Assembly (NCBI RefSeq): GCF_036785885.1
Contig: NC_092323.1
Span: 11,416,501-11,480,500 of the forward strand
DNA length: 64,000 nt
From: Coffea arabica
Lineage: Eukaryota; Streptophyta; Magnoliopsida; Gentianales; Rubiaceae
Direction of reading: 5' to 3'
Part shown: in pieces, positions 32,471 through 43,514 of the stretch
Layout: each line of letters starts with the position of its first letter
How positions within the stretch are numbered: the first letter of the stretch is position 1
Position numbers and translations under genes: made by a program
Notes under the pieces: generated by a model
Seen by the model: the letters and a program-made list of their open reading frames with translations, nothing else
Database searches by the model: none
Told to the model about the DNA's origin: nothing

Positions 32471-33515
32471 CAAAATAAAACAACAGACTTGGTTAAGGAA
32501 AGAGATAAAAGGTGCTAAAAGCATTGTATCAAAAAGTTGAACAGCCAAATGAATAATTAAGAAAATCTCTCACAAATGGAATCATTTCAAATATCGACAA
32601 TGTTGTCTGGCATCCTTAAAGTTTCAATATTGTTTCTATACACCTACTTTAATTTGTAGCAAAACATTTGCTTCCATATGGATTCCATTTGCAAGTATTC
32701 CAAGACAAGGTTGCAATTCACAAGAGATTTAACATATTGATCTAGTGATCAATTATACAATTTGATTGTATGGTCCAATAGCCAACAGATTTTGGTCCAT
32801 GGAGATACTTCTCCAGCAGCTTGGCCTCCTCCAACAGTCCTAGAGCACATAGATAACTATGAGCATATTAGCTTAAAGACTCAATCCTTGGCAATGTAGC
32901 TACTGGTACCCGCTAAAGTGGAAAGGTTATTTGATCAGTCTTCATTATTTTTACATGATTCTACTGGTTAATCATGAGGCAGATAAGATTGAGGTTCTGC
33001 TAGAGAAAATCACTAGTAACCGGATAAAATCATAAGGCAGATAAGACCGAAAGCGGTTGTTAAAGTAGATTACAATCCACCATGGCCACAATGCACTTAA
33101 TTCAGCTCAATCGTTATAATTAATATATCACAATCCTATGCAAACACAATGAGCAGTAATGCAGTGGATTCAGATCTTTCTGCCAGTCATGCTCATTTAC
33201 TCTCCCCTTGTACTGCCAGGGGTATAAAATCACAAGATCACAAGAGAATTAGACAAAAAAAAAAATTTATTCAACAATCAATATTAGAAAAAATCTTTTT
33301 TATTTATCAATCAAATTACTCTAAATTATCAATAAGCTAGACGTGGAGGATTACTTTGAGTTGGATTATCTGCAGCTGCAGCTGAATCAGAATGATGTTT
33401 TCTCGTCTCCGTCCCTTGGTTGCCATCTGGTCCTGGATTCTCTATCTCTGCTTCTCCCAGTCACTCCCCAGGCAATTTCCTAAAGCCTTAATTTTAAATT
33501 TTCAAATCCTCCCGC
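32471..33515. other. Intergenic, no gene recognised
   Basis: AT-rich sequence. The minus strand at about 33445-33340 has a short open stretch (DGNQGTETRKHHSDSAAAAD) of low complexity that could be a lost exon, but nothing around it supports a gene. Confidence 0.4.
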
Positions 33516-33536
33516 TATATATATATATATATATAT
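33516..33536. repeat. (TA)n microsatellite
   Basis: About ten TA units in a row. Confidence 0.9.
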
Positions 33537-33607
33537 CTATATAGATGAAAATATGGGGCCTGCCTTTCTAGCGACTTCCAAATTCGCTCACGCTCGCTCG
33601 AGTCCTC

Positions 33608-33667
33608 AGCGAATTTTGGGTTGTAGGCCTACAGCCTAGCGAATTTTGGGTTGTAGGCCTACAGCCT
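33608..33667. repeat. Perfect 30-base tandem duplication
   Basis: AGCGAATTTTGGGTTGTAGG plus ten further bases is repeated head-to-tail without change (33608-33637 and 33638-33667). Each unit contains the short palindrome TAGGCCTA. Confidence 0.92.
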
Positions 33668-35099
33668 TTGGGATGGAGTACTGACTGAACCGGTTGCAGA
33701 AAGGAAGAAAAAGACAAACACAGCCCCACCGTTCCACCAATTTGTATATATTTTTTTTGTTCTTTTTTCAGTTTTTTCAGTCAATTCAAGTGAAAAGTAA
33801 AATCAAGGGACCGGTTACTGGGATATATGAGATATGCATGGATTACTTGCCCCTTGTGCCGATTAAATACCTCATCACCAAAATGAAAATGCAATTCAAA
33901 ATCAAATATGATATATTGACATGAGCCTAATTGATTCGTTTAAAATTTCCGAAGAGTGCTTTAATCTCATAGATACGCCTAGTCTACATTTGTGCCATTG
34001 AATTGAAGCAAGTGAGAACAGAAATACCTGGAAGCTTCTAGATATTGTCACTAATGAATTTGTTGTCGAGGACAATTTTTTGTTGAACTCCCGATCTCAC
34101 TGTCACTATGTTACGGTTCTACAATGTAAATTTGTAAATTTGATGTTGATCTTAATAATATCTTAATGTTCTAGAATTTTGCAAGTCTTAATACAGTGCT
34201 CTTTACTGGCATATAGGCTATTTTACTGACATGAAACAGGCATTGGTTCCTTACCTTTTTTATGCTAATTGGAATATTTAGTCTCTCCAAATTGAAAATG
34301 AAATAAAGCATCAAATATGCTATCCCAAACTTAATTAAATTGTTTAAGTTTGCCTAAGAACACTTTGATCTCACAATTAAGCCTAGTCTGTACAAAAGTA
34401 CCACATTTTTATGGCAGTTGTTATCAATGCAATAGTCATAGTTGAGATCTCCAAGTAAATAAAACTAGTGAAAATACTGTTAGCTTTTGTAATTAGATAT
34501 AGAGCAAAAAAGCACCATCATAAACGCAAGTAAGTATATTGTTATTAAGTTTATGTGGTGTAAGGCAAATTAAAATTTGTCAATTATGAAGAGCTATATT
34601 TTTTTTTTTGTGTACACAAAAAATATTTCAGCAATAAATAACAAAAATTTGCATAATGGAATTGATAAAGGAATTAAAAAAAAATTTACCAGAATCTTAA
34701 TAGGTAACCATTTGTATCAAGTTACTAATACAAAACAAAAATGTATTTCACCAATATAGTTTTGGTTTTGTTTCTTTTTCATAAGATTTTTATGCTTTAA
34801 AAGTTGTAATATCAATTCTTGCGGCTATATTTTATTACAAATGAAACAAATAAGGTATGATGTTTATGTGTTAATTTAAAATATAAAACTTTCATACACT
34901 AATAATGTATGCTTATACACTAGCAGGTCTAAATAAATGTTACTCCACATGTACAAAATTCAACTTTAGGTTTTATGTATCTATCATGCATTTGGACTTG
35001 CGAATGTGTACATTATCAGTAGGAATGTTTAGTCCTAATTTAAATGTTAACTTTTAGCATGTAAGTTTTGCCTGTGTAGGCTATTAACTAGAATAAGAT
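33668..35099. other. Intergenic, no gene recognised
   Basis: Very AT-rich sequence with poly-T runs. No coding or element structure was found. Confidence 0.45.
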
Positions 35100-35841
35100 T
35101 AGGGGTGGGCAAAATTATCCGCTAACCTGAAAATCCGTCATATCCGATCTGATCCGATCCAAAAATTAGGATATCCGATTTTTATTATTTGATCGGGTCA
35201 AAAGAGGGTCGGGTACCCGCTAAGATGCGGGGCGGGTTAGGGTCACATAATTGAAAATCCGCAGGTACCTGATCCGCCCCGCATATATATATATTTTTTA
35301 TTTTTACTTTTATTTTTATTTTTATACACACAATATAAAATAATAAGTTAGAACTAAATAAGTAATTTTATTGAACAAATTGCATTACAAATATGAGAGA
35401 CTATAGTTTATTTACAAGATTCATTTATAGAGGCCATGATCTTATATTTTATAGAAAAAGTTTAATTAATGTGGAACATATATATTAAAAATTGTGCTCC
35501 TTATTTCAAACTTTTATTGATTTTGAATTCTTTTAATTTTTTTTCTTTATCTTATATTCTCTTCACATGCTTGTTTCTTAGTGGGAAACCTTTTTTTAGA
35601 AAAAAAATTTATTAAATCTTAGATGAATGTGTAAAATATAAAATTAAATTGGTATAAATTATTTTTTAAAAAAAATATTAATGATAAATGAGGCGGGGCG
35701 GGTACCCGCTGACCCGACCCTATTTCAGTGGGTACCCGATTAGCGGGGCGGGTAAGGGTCAGAAAATGGTTGACCCGCAAGATACGGGTCGGGTCAGCCA
35801 AATGGTGAATGGGGCGGGTACCCGACCCGCGCCCACCCCTA
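35100..35841. mobile_element. hAT-type non-autonomous element (742 bp)
   Basis: The element has terminal inverted repeats TAGGGGTGGGC / GCCCACCCCTA and a perfect 8-bp target duplication, AATAAGAT, at 35092-35099 and 35842-35849. The subterminal regions are GC-rich, with many copies of GGGTACCCG, GGCGGG and GACCCG in both directions, while the centre is AT-rich. Length, TIR and 8-bp duplication fit hAT elements. No transposase is encoded. Confidence 0.93.
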
Positions 35842-35849
35842 AATAAGAT

Positions 35850-36500
35850 ATACAGGTTGCTTGTATTTTTTTTCCCCCTAAGGTAAGGATTTAGTTTTTT
35901 TTTAAAAAAAAAAATTCTTACTTAGTGAATGATAATTCTGGAAATTGGAATAAAATTAGATGAAGTCAAGACAAAAGGTGGAAGAAACTATAGGCTAGAA
36001 TTAAATTGCCACGGAGAATATAGCTTCGAGAAAGTTTGAGTAGCTGATTTTGTACAAACAAGTCCTAATTTTACAAAAAAAAGTCATAGTCAGCCAAACC
36101 AAGTATAGTAGACCTATTATTCCTTCTCAAGAAGTCATAGTCAACCAAGTAGGCGGTAATAAGTGCAATTGCTGCAACTTCATTTACAAAAAAAGATCAT
36201 AATATAAAATCCTCGAATTAAAAACGACTAGCATGCATGATTTGTTAGGATATTTATGTGAAGGGACTAAATTCACACCTTTTATTTAAAAAAAAATTCT
36301 TAGTAAGGGAACGTGGGATTTCAGAAGTGGGGAGGAAGGGCGGGAGTGGAACAAATTCCATACCTTAGATATTAATATGCTACTAAAATCCTTAACATTT
36401 AAATGTTTTCCTTTTAACTTTATTGGACTCCAAATTTATGTTTTCACACTAAAATAATGTTTCTTACATTAATCTTTTAACTTCATTTCATTCTTTTATA
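35850..36500. other. Intergenic, no gene recognised
   Basis: AT-rich spacer between the hAT-type element and the Helitron-like element. Confidence 0.45.
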
Positions 36501-39465
36501 CTAGGGAGGGAGAGGCCGCGCGATGCACGGGAATTTGGTACTTGTGATTGAAGATAATTAATAATTATTGTTTAATATTTTGTAGTATAAGAACTGAAGT
36601 ATGATGATTTTACCATGTTATTTTAACAGAAAATCATAAGTTACATAGTGAGTCAATATAATAATGTGCAATGAAATATCCTTATTCTTATACTATATAA
36701 GAATCAGTTGTGATCAAAAGTTATGTTTGAATTTCAACCGCAAAGATAAGGGTAGTTTGGAAATGTAAGAATGTTTGAAGTGCAATTGAAAAGTATCCAA
36801 AAGTTTTTTCTAAAACTTATTCAAGACGATAAAACATTTAAAAGTATCAATAGGATCCTTCATCTCCTGAATCTATATGTATTCGTGAAAGATCCCTCAA
36901 GCAATGCTTCTGATTTCTCCCTCGACTTAAGCTCAAGTTGAATTATCTAATCAAGTTTATCCATCAATCACTTTGCGTCCAATCTAATATAAAATAATTT
37001 TATTTTAGACTAACTATTTATATAATTTTGTGGGCATAATACGACTTAGTTACATGTTTCTTATAGAAATAATAATGCCAAAAATGATAGATAGATAAGA
37101 AACTTAAGTGGTCTCTTCAAAGTTCTGTAGAAACGATTCAGATTTGATGTTTTTAGCTTGGAAAATTTCTTCATAATCTCATAAATAAGTTCAAATCTGC
37201 ATAATTGTTAAAGATCTGATTTGAAATTACCTTGATTATAAAAAATTGGTGCAAATAATATTTTCTAAATTTGAAATTGTAGGAAATGGTTACTAAAATC
37301 AGAAGAAATTGCTCATATGAATTCGAATTGCAAGTTATGGTAGAAACTGCTTAATATTTTCCAATGTTTACTTGTATAAGTATCCAATATAGCAACTCTA
37401 CTTAATTGACTCATTTGAACTATGAATAATAGTTGTTTCAATCAAATCAAGAAACATTATTTATCAATGTACAGTACACAATTATGAGTAAATGAATTAA
37501 TCGAATGCAATCAAAATAGTGTTGTAGCTGAAGCATTTAAACTCATCAAGTTCCACTACAAATTCTTTTAGATAGCATGTTAAATAATATCGCAAAACTA
37601 GTTGTCAAAGTAAAAAAGTAAATTTTTTGTATTTGGAATTATATAAACAACAGAATACAAGAACGAGATCATAACATGGAAAGCAAATAGAGTGCAAATT
37701 ACATCTTAGTACCATGTAACATGATTAATTTTCTTTTTTAGTTTCAATGAAGGACAAAATACTAAGTTAATAAATTTTACAGTCATAAAATTTCCAATTA
37801 AAATAAACACAAGCTGAATTCCAAATCATATTACATGAAAAACTAAATAAAAATAACTACTTGAACCATACATTATCCATAATATAAAATGCCATAATAG
37901 TTCTGTTCAACCATCAAAAATTTTGTCAAGTATTAAACTACTGGCAGAATCACCAGGTCTTGATCCCATCCCTTCTTGCTATGCTTACTGCAACACCCAC
38001 ACCCATTAGCCTGTTGCCTCAGAACCTCAAGTTTCAATCCCTAACATTATTTTTTCATATCTTACTTTCAACAATACTGATTAGCATCTTCAAGCTATCT
38101 GAGACTTTGGAAGAAGATGTCAAGACTGAGGCTTCTTCATGGTAACTACCGGATCATTCCCTTTTCTTTTTTTTCTTTTTCACTTGGGAATTTGGATTCC
38201 TAGCTACTTAGTAGCAGCAAGACACCGGGAATTCTAGAAATTCAGACTCCTTTCTTTCTAGAACTGTCAAAAAACATCATGCTTTTACATGATTTAGTTT
38301 GAGTGATATATAGTATGTGACGGTGCGTGTGGGTGGTAAATCACGACACACCAGAAAGTCTAATGAATGCAATATTTGATGTTAGCCACTTGGCCGAGGA
38401 GGTGAAGATGGGATATGAAACTAAGCATGTGTTGGATCCAGTGTGGCACGAGCTTCAATGCTTCCAAAAGGCAAATCAATCTTCTTCAAGACTGAAGGGA
38501 CTTCCTCAAGGTCGTCCTCCAACTTGCTTTTGGAATGCCCTCATGTTATACCCTGTTCTAATTAAACTTTGACTTAACATCTATAACTTATAACTAATAA
38601 ATTTATAAGAACAACTAAGTTCCGCTACTTTAAAAATTAGTTCTACACAACTTCATTCAATGAATTATAAGCAAGGTGATAAAATTGCTAACCTTATTTA
38701 AGATATATGCAACAAAGCCAGGTTTTGATACCAACTTCAACCTATTCCACAAATACAAGAACCAGAAAATAGTACAATTAGTTAGTTTTTGAAATTAGAA
38801 GTATCAAAAAGCAAACTATATGGAGTTCTTGAATAAACCAATCATCAAAAAAAAAAAAAAAAACCACCTCAAACCCAAAGAGCTCACCTCAATTTAAAGA
38901 AAAAGCTACGCCTTACACCAAATATTTAATAGCCATAATAAAACCAAAGAGGTGAAATGGAAAAAGAAGAAAGGCTATCGGCTGAACATGGAGGCATAAC
39001 TATGGTGATGGTTGTTTAGGGCAATCAGCTGAACATGGGGCATAAATATGATAATGGTTGCTCAGGTAATAATTAGGTCAATTAATTGTAATTAAAATCC
39101 AATTATGTAAACATCCAATTAATTCCTTAACAGATGAGAAAGGCTTCAGGAAATTGGAAGGTTTGGATGTTAGTATAATAAATAATTAAAAGGCCTTTTA
39201 TGTAATTTTATCAAAACACAAGCTTAATTCAGTTATACCTGATACTCAACTTGGCACCAAACATTATCACTTACCAAACCTGCCCCTAGCCTTAAATGTC
39301 TGAAAGGTTATATAAGTAATTATAGCAAAATTAAAGCTGGAATAACTTGTACTTAATGCTCCAATTATACTTCAAACACTCTCACATTCCCAAAATAGCC
39401 TCACCCTTGCCGTTGAAATTTAAAAACTATCTTTGCCTTAAACTCATTCTTATATAGTATAAGGA
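36501..39465 (-). mobile_element. Helitron-like element, minus orientation (about 2.97 kb)
   Basis: On the minus strand the 5' end is A/TCCTTATACTATATAAG, with TC at 39465-39464 after an A. The 3' end is CTAG at 36504-36501 followed by T. A small imperfect hairpin (CCGTGCATCGCGCGG, minus strand) lies 11 bases inside the 3' end. These match Helitron rules: TC start, hairpin, CTRR end and insertion between A and T, with no target duplication. Near the 3' end, at 36681-36800, an inverted copy of the element's own 5' terminus occurs. There is no Rep/helicase ORF, so it is non-autonomous. The segment 37940-38575 may be captured host sequence. Confidence 0.65.
37960..38572 (+). other. Possible captured gene fragments inside the Helitron-like element
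   Basis: Two open stretches with less AT-rich codons lie here: 37960-38145 (includes LSETLEEDVKTEASSW, then a GT) and about 38327-38572 (includes DTPESLMNAIFDVSHLAEEV and KHVLDPVWHELQCFQKAN). They look like exon pieces, and Helitrons often carry such fragments. I do not recognise the source protein, and no full gene is present. Confidence 0.3.
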
Positions 39466-40429
39466 TTTCAAAATTTTTCTAATTTTACAGTCTATTTATA
39501 GAACGAGTATCCAATAAGTACTCATTAACACACCTAACTTATTATGTATATATACATACTAACAATTATTATCATTTATTGCATTTATACACCTTTTTAA
39601 ATTAATTTTATTGTTAGGAAAAGTTAACATATGAAGTACATATCTTAACAAGTTCCATTACATACCCATTGGATTGACCCATAATCTATTTAGTATCAGT
39701 GAATTTGTTTTGAGATTTTTTTTATTCAATAGTGAAACATGTAAATTTTCAATTTGAATAAATATAACAATTACATTTGACTAGATTATAATATTCCCTG
39801 TAACATGTTGGCATATAATCTTGCTAAGGTTTTGGTTATTACATGATCAAGTGCATTATCTTGTTAAGGTTTTGCTTATTACATGATCAAATGCAGTAGT
39901 GCCAGTTATATGGATAGCTGCATGATTCTTCAACATCACAAAGCTGAGATTTTTATGGTATTAAAATTCGCTATTTATAATATTTTGGTTACAGATTTCT
40001 TGTTTAACAATAGTTTTGTAACTGAAAAAAGCATTCTGGATTTTATATTAAATGAAATATATAGAATGATATACTATTTTTAATACCCTATGTGATTTAA
40101 TTCCTAATAATAAACAGCAAATTCTAGAGTTTTCTAAATTTTTGGGTTGGTATTAAATTAATTAAATAATTTAGTAAATGAGGGGCAATGGTGAAATTAT
40201 ATTATCTCTCTTTTCTAATATCACTTTTTAATTGTTAGTTAGAACTAAATGTTACAAGATAATAAATCCCAGAGGAGGTTAAGAAAATTTTCAAAACCTG
40301 GAGGGAAAGCAGCAAAATTGTCAGAAACCTCAGGGGAGGGTAGGTTTCTGAAATTATCCCTTTTGAAAATTAACCCTGTTGTGACGTCGTCCCTCCTTTT
40401 CCTAGGGAAAATAGAATAAGAATAAAAAT
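39466..40429. other. Intergenic region with a repeat relic at the right end
   Basis: AT-rich sequence. Bases 40260-40370 contain CAGAAACCTCAGGGGAGG and TTTCTGAAATTATCCC, a phrase pair I associate with a common plant non-autonomous element. The far end could not be found. Confidence 0.4.
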
Positions 40430-40479
40430 ATAAAGCAGACGCATATGATCACTGTGTCATAGACCAAAACAGATTGGAG

Positions 40480-41010
40480 AGTTTGAGAGGGACGCGAAAG
40501 CGGTATCCCCAAGCTCGTCTTCCGCTACTTGGGATGTTCCCTGGTACTACGTTCTCACCCCCTGAAGTCTTATTTTTTCTTAATTTGATTCTGGAAAAGT
40601 TAATGCACAAAAAAATTAACAAAAGATAAATTTGCAGCTTGGACTATAGCGAACAAATTTGCAGTATCTGCATGGTGCGTAATAATTTATTCTGCAACCT
40701 TTAAAATCTGCTGCTTTTAATAGCGTATCATCTAATTTGGCCCCGTTAAATCTGGCAGGCTGCATTTGAGAACCAAGACAAGGTTGCAATTCTCTATTAT
40801 TGCCCGCACGAGTTTCATGCAGATTGCTTGAAAACGTGGCTTCTGAAGCAGAATACTTGTCCTGTTTGTAGAGCCTTGGCTTTAATACCAGAAAATATTG
40901 CAGAATGCAATTACGATGTGGAATTGCACCAAGCATTTTTCTTGCCTGCGGGTAAAGCTGTAAAGCGTTTCCCTTTTCTAAAATACTTCTGTCCTCGACT
41001 AGATGGCTGA
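40480..41010 (+). pseudogene. Truncated copy of the RING-H2 gene
   Basis: Bases 40480-40570 match the first exon region at 11270-11345, with ATG followed by FPGTTFSPPE. Bases 40638-40674 match the end of the 22960 exon (LDYSEQICSICM), and 40759-41010 match the last exon (NQDKVAILYYCPHEFHADCL, NTCPVCRALALIP). All eight RING-H2 ligands are present. The five exons between, and most of the sixth, are gone. An extra T in the first exon (CCCCCTGAAGTC against CCCCCGAAGTC) shifts the frame, so the first join runs into a TAG. The last exon is open for 83 residues. The intron between the last two exons (40675-40758) is conserved in place, so this arose by DNA duplication and deletion and not from a processed mRNA. 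Confidence 0.8.
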
Positions 41011-42326
41011 GTACCATATATCCTCCTTTATTATTAGTATTTGAGCAAGCTCATCAGGAAATAGAAGTGTCTTTTAAGTTATTTTATGTATTTTGCTGAC
41101 TTTTCAAGTTAAACATGTCCTCTTTATGATTTAAGCAGGGACTTAAGAGTAGTTTTGCATGAAATTTGACGATGGATGGATGGATCGATCTTAGGACCTT
41201 TTGTCATGTTTTTGTCCGATCTTTGAAATTAGGGCCTCTACTTGTTATTGCAGCTTTAATTTACCAAAACATTTGATCAAATACCAATTCCATCACCAAA
41301 CGGGAACGTCTTGTTCCTGAGAGTTTTACAAAGGGATGTTTTGCACTTAGTTTGGTCTTGGCATCAGTCAAAAGGTGAAAGTAGGGCTCCTCAGAGTCAG
41401 ACCCCTTAAATATCCCGGGCATTTAATTGGATCTTGAGGTTTGGCCAAGTCACCAACTAAACCCAATAGACAAAATGAAAGAAATGCAAGATTTATTCTT
41501 TAATGAGAAGAATTAAATAAATGCCAAAAGATTAGAAGACTTTTGAAAAATAAGTTGTGAGTTGCCAGCAAAAAGTTTAATCATAAGCAAGAAATTTGCA
41601 TGAAAGGAATGCATGATCCCAAGTCCCCAACTCCTAATATAAAGAAATTAGCAAATAAAAGAAAAGATAATCATCGAAATTGCAGAGAAACATAAGAGGA
41701 AAAGGTCAAGTACCATAGAAAAAAAAAACAAAGAAAGGAAAATTTAAGCAAGAGGTATTTGCCCAGAAACTTTAGGAAATGAGAACATATAGGAAATGCA
41801 TTGTGATGATCAAATACTAAATTGGTGCAAATTAAGTAGCCACAAAAATTTTTTTTTTTTTTATTTGGCTTAAGGCTTTAAGCTTGTAGCATACTTAGAT
41901 CATGTAGCTTTTCTTTCATACTTTAACCATGTCTAACTTCATATCCTAACTATGCAATTTTTTAAGGCTTTAAGCTTGCAATATACTTAGGATCATCATA
42001 TCCAACTGATGCAATTTTATACTCTTTCTTCGTGTCTCATAAAAACATGAGGAAAAAAGGGAAAATGATATATACATTTACAGAGAATGTCTAGAAAGTA
42101 GAAACCTCATTCTCCTTTACAAAACGAAGACGAACAAAAACGTAAAAAATTTGATTGAAAATTCAACCAAAAAGCCTATAAATGGCAACTCTTCTTTTTC
42201 TTCTTTTCCATTGGCAATTAGCAAATAACATAAAACGCAATGCAATACTGATAACTTTGCATAAGTCAATGTTTGATCTTCAGCGGAAGTTTCACAAATC
42301 ATCAAACTGGATGGTCTAGAAGGCAC
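41011..42326. other. Intergenic: shared RING-H2 flank, then 3' side of the CENP-V-like gene
   Basis: Sequence up to about 41400 is alignable in patches with 23470-24250. The rest is AT-rich and probably includes the 3' UTR of the minus-strand gene at 42327. Confidence 0.5.
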
Positions 42327-42752
42327 TCACTTCGACTCCTTATCCAAAACTTTGGAACAAGCGGCAATGCCAGTTTGACTAATGGAATCCTCCCAATTCC
42401 TACCATCAATTTGCTTGATCTCAACATGGTTTAGCGTTCCAGGGTCCACACAACGAAATGTAACTGCTATACCATCTGGATTAGATCGAGGCACATAGAA
42501 GGAGGTTATGCCACAAATCTTGCAAAAAGTGTGTTTAGCAGTGTGAGTGCCAAAGGTGTAGGTTGTGAGAAACTGTTTGGAATCTCCAAGAAGCTCAAAT
42601 CTTATACAAGGGACGATAAAGTGAGTATTCCCTCTCATGGAGCAATCAGAGCAGTTGCACTGCCAGACAACAATGCTGGCTGGTGCTTGGACTCGCCATC
42701 GTACACTTTTGCAGTGGCATCCACCGTTATGTATGACCATCTCAGGGTTCAT
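42327..42752 (-). CDS. CENP-V/GFA-domain (Mss4-like) zinc protein
   Basis: An intact 141-residue ORF, ATG at 42752 to TGA. It is a nearly complete single GFA/CENP-V domain: GGCHC at residues 10-14, CNCSDC at 32-37 and FCKICG at 76-81, which are the cysteine sets that bind zinc in this fold. Bacterial relatives were named glutathione-dependent formaldehyde-activating enzymes, and animal CENP-V is a centromere/microtubule protein. The role in plants is not settled, so I assign none. No transit peptide or membrane segment is visible and a cytosolic or nuclear site is likely. The sequence upstream has a good splice acceptor (CAG at 42771-42769), so a separate 5' leader exon is probable. Confidence 0.92.
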   Translation of the reverse strand: MNPEMVIHNGGCHCKSVRWRVQAPASIVVWQCNCSDCSMRGNTHFIVPCIRFELLGDSKQFLTTYTFGTHTAKHTFCKICGITSFYVPRSNPDGIAVTFRCVDPGTLNHVEIKQIDGRNWEDSISQTGIAACSKVLDKESK

Positions 42753-42768
42753 CCTCTAAAGGTTCTAT

Positions 42769-43472
42769 CTGTCTGGAGTTGCAAAGACAAGCAATATGCT
42801 GTTGCTGCAATCAAGGACAAAGATCTACAAAAAACTTGAGGAATGAAAGACTTGCAAAGGTTTCAAGCACTAAAACCTATTGGAAAAAAATGACTAAATA
42901 GTAGAAGAAGAATGTTTTGTATTAAACTCTTAAACTAACCAACATTGGACCAGAAAATATAAAAATTGGAAAGCGTCCTCAAGATTCTCAACAACATTCA
43001 CCAATTCAGTGCGTCTCTGCAAATACTCAAAAGACAGAGAACACAACCCCAATAGACTTACAAATCAGTTAAACAAGAGACCAAAATCACTATCCAAAAG
43101 CTCAACTCATATAGTAATTGAATAGGGGGTTGTTGTATAGATGAAAAAATTTGAGAATAATATCTGAGTAGCCCATGATGCAGGACCCCTCGTACTTGTC
43201 GACCAAGTTCTTGATCTCTTGAAGAAAACACATAATATGAACTGCATATAGCACATGCATGGCAAATATGATCAAGCTCGCCTAAATGATTTCATTGAGA
43301 AAATATTATGAATGCAGAATATACGTTATGAATTGGTTCAGGTAAAAATATCCATGCACCAGAATAAGCTTCAAGTAAAGGGTGATTGTGGCCTATGACA
43401 GATTACTGGGATAATATTTCACTGGTAAAACATGTCTATTGTGGTGAAGATTGCATTTTACATTAGAGAAAG

Positions 43473-43514
<42 letters not shown>

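Noticed and set aside
35100..35841. CpG-rich promoter region
   Set aside because: The GC-rich patches are the symmetric subterminal parts of a hAT-type element with a perfect target duplication.
40616..41017. 133-codon minus-strand frame over the truncated RING-H2 copy
   Set aside because: It is antisense to the conserved RING exon.
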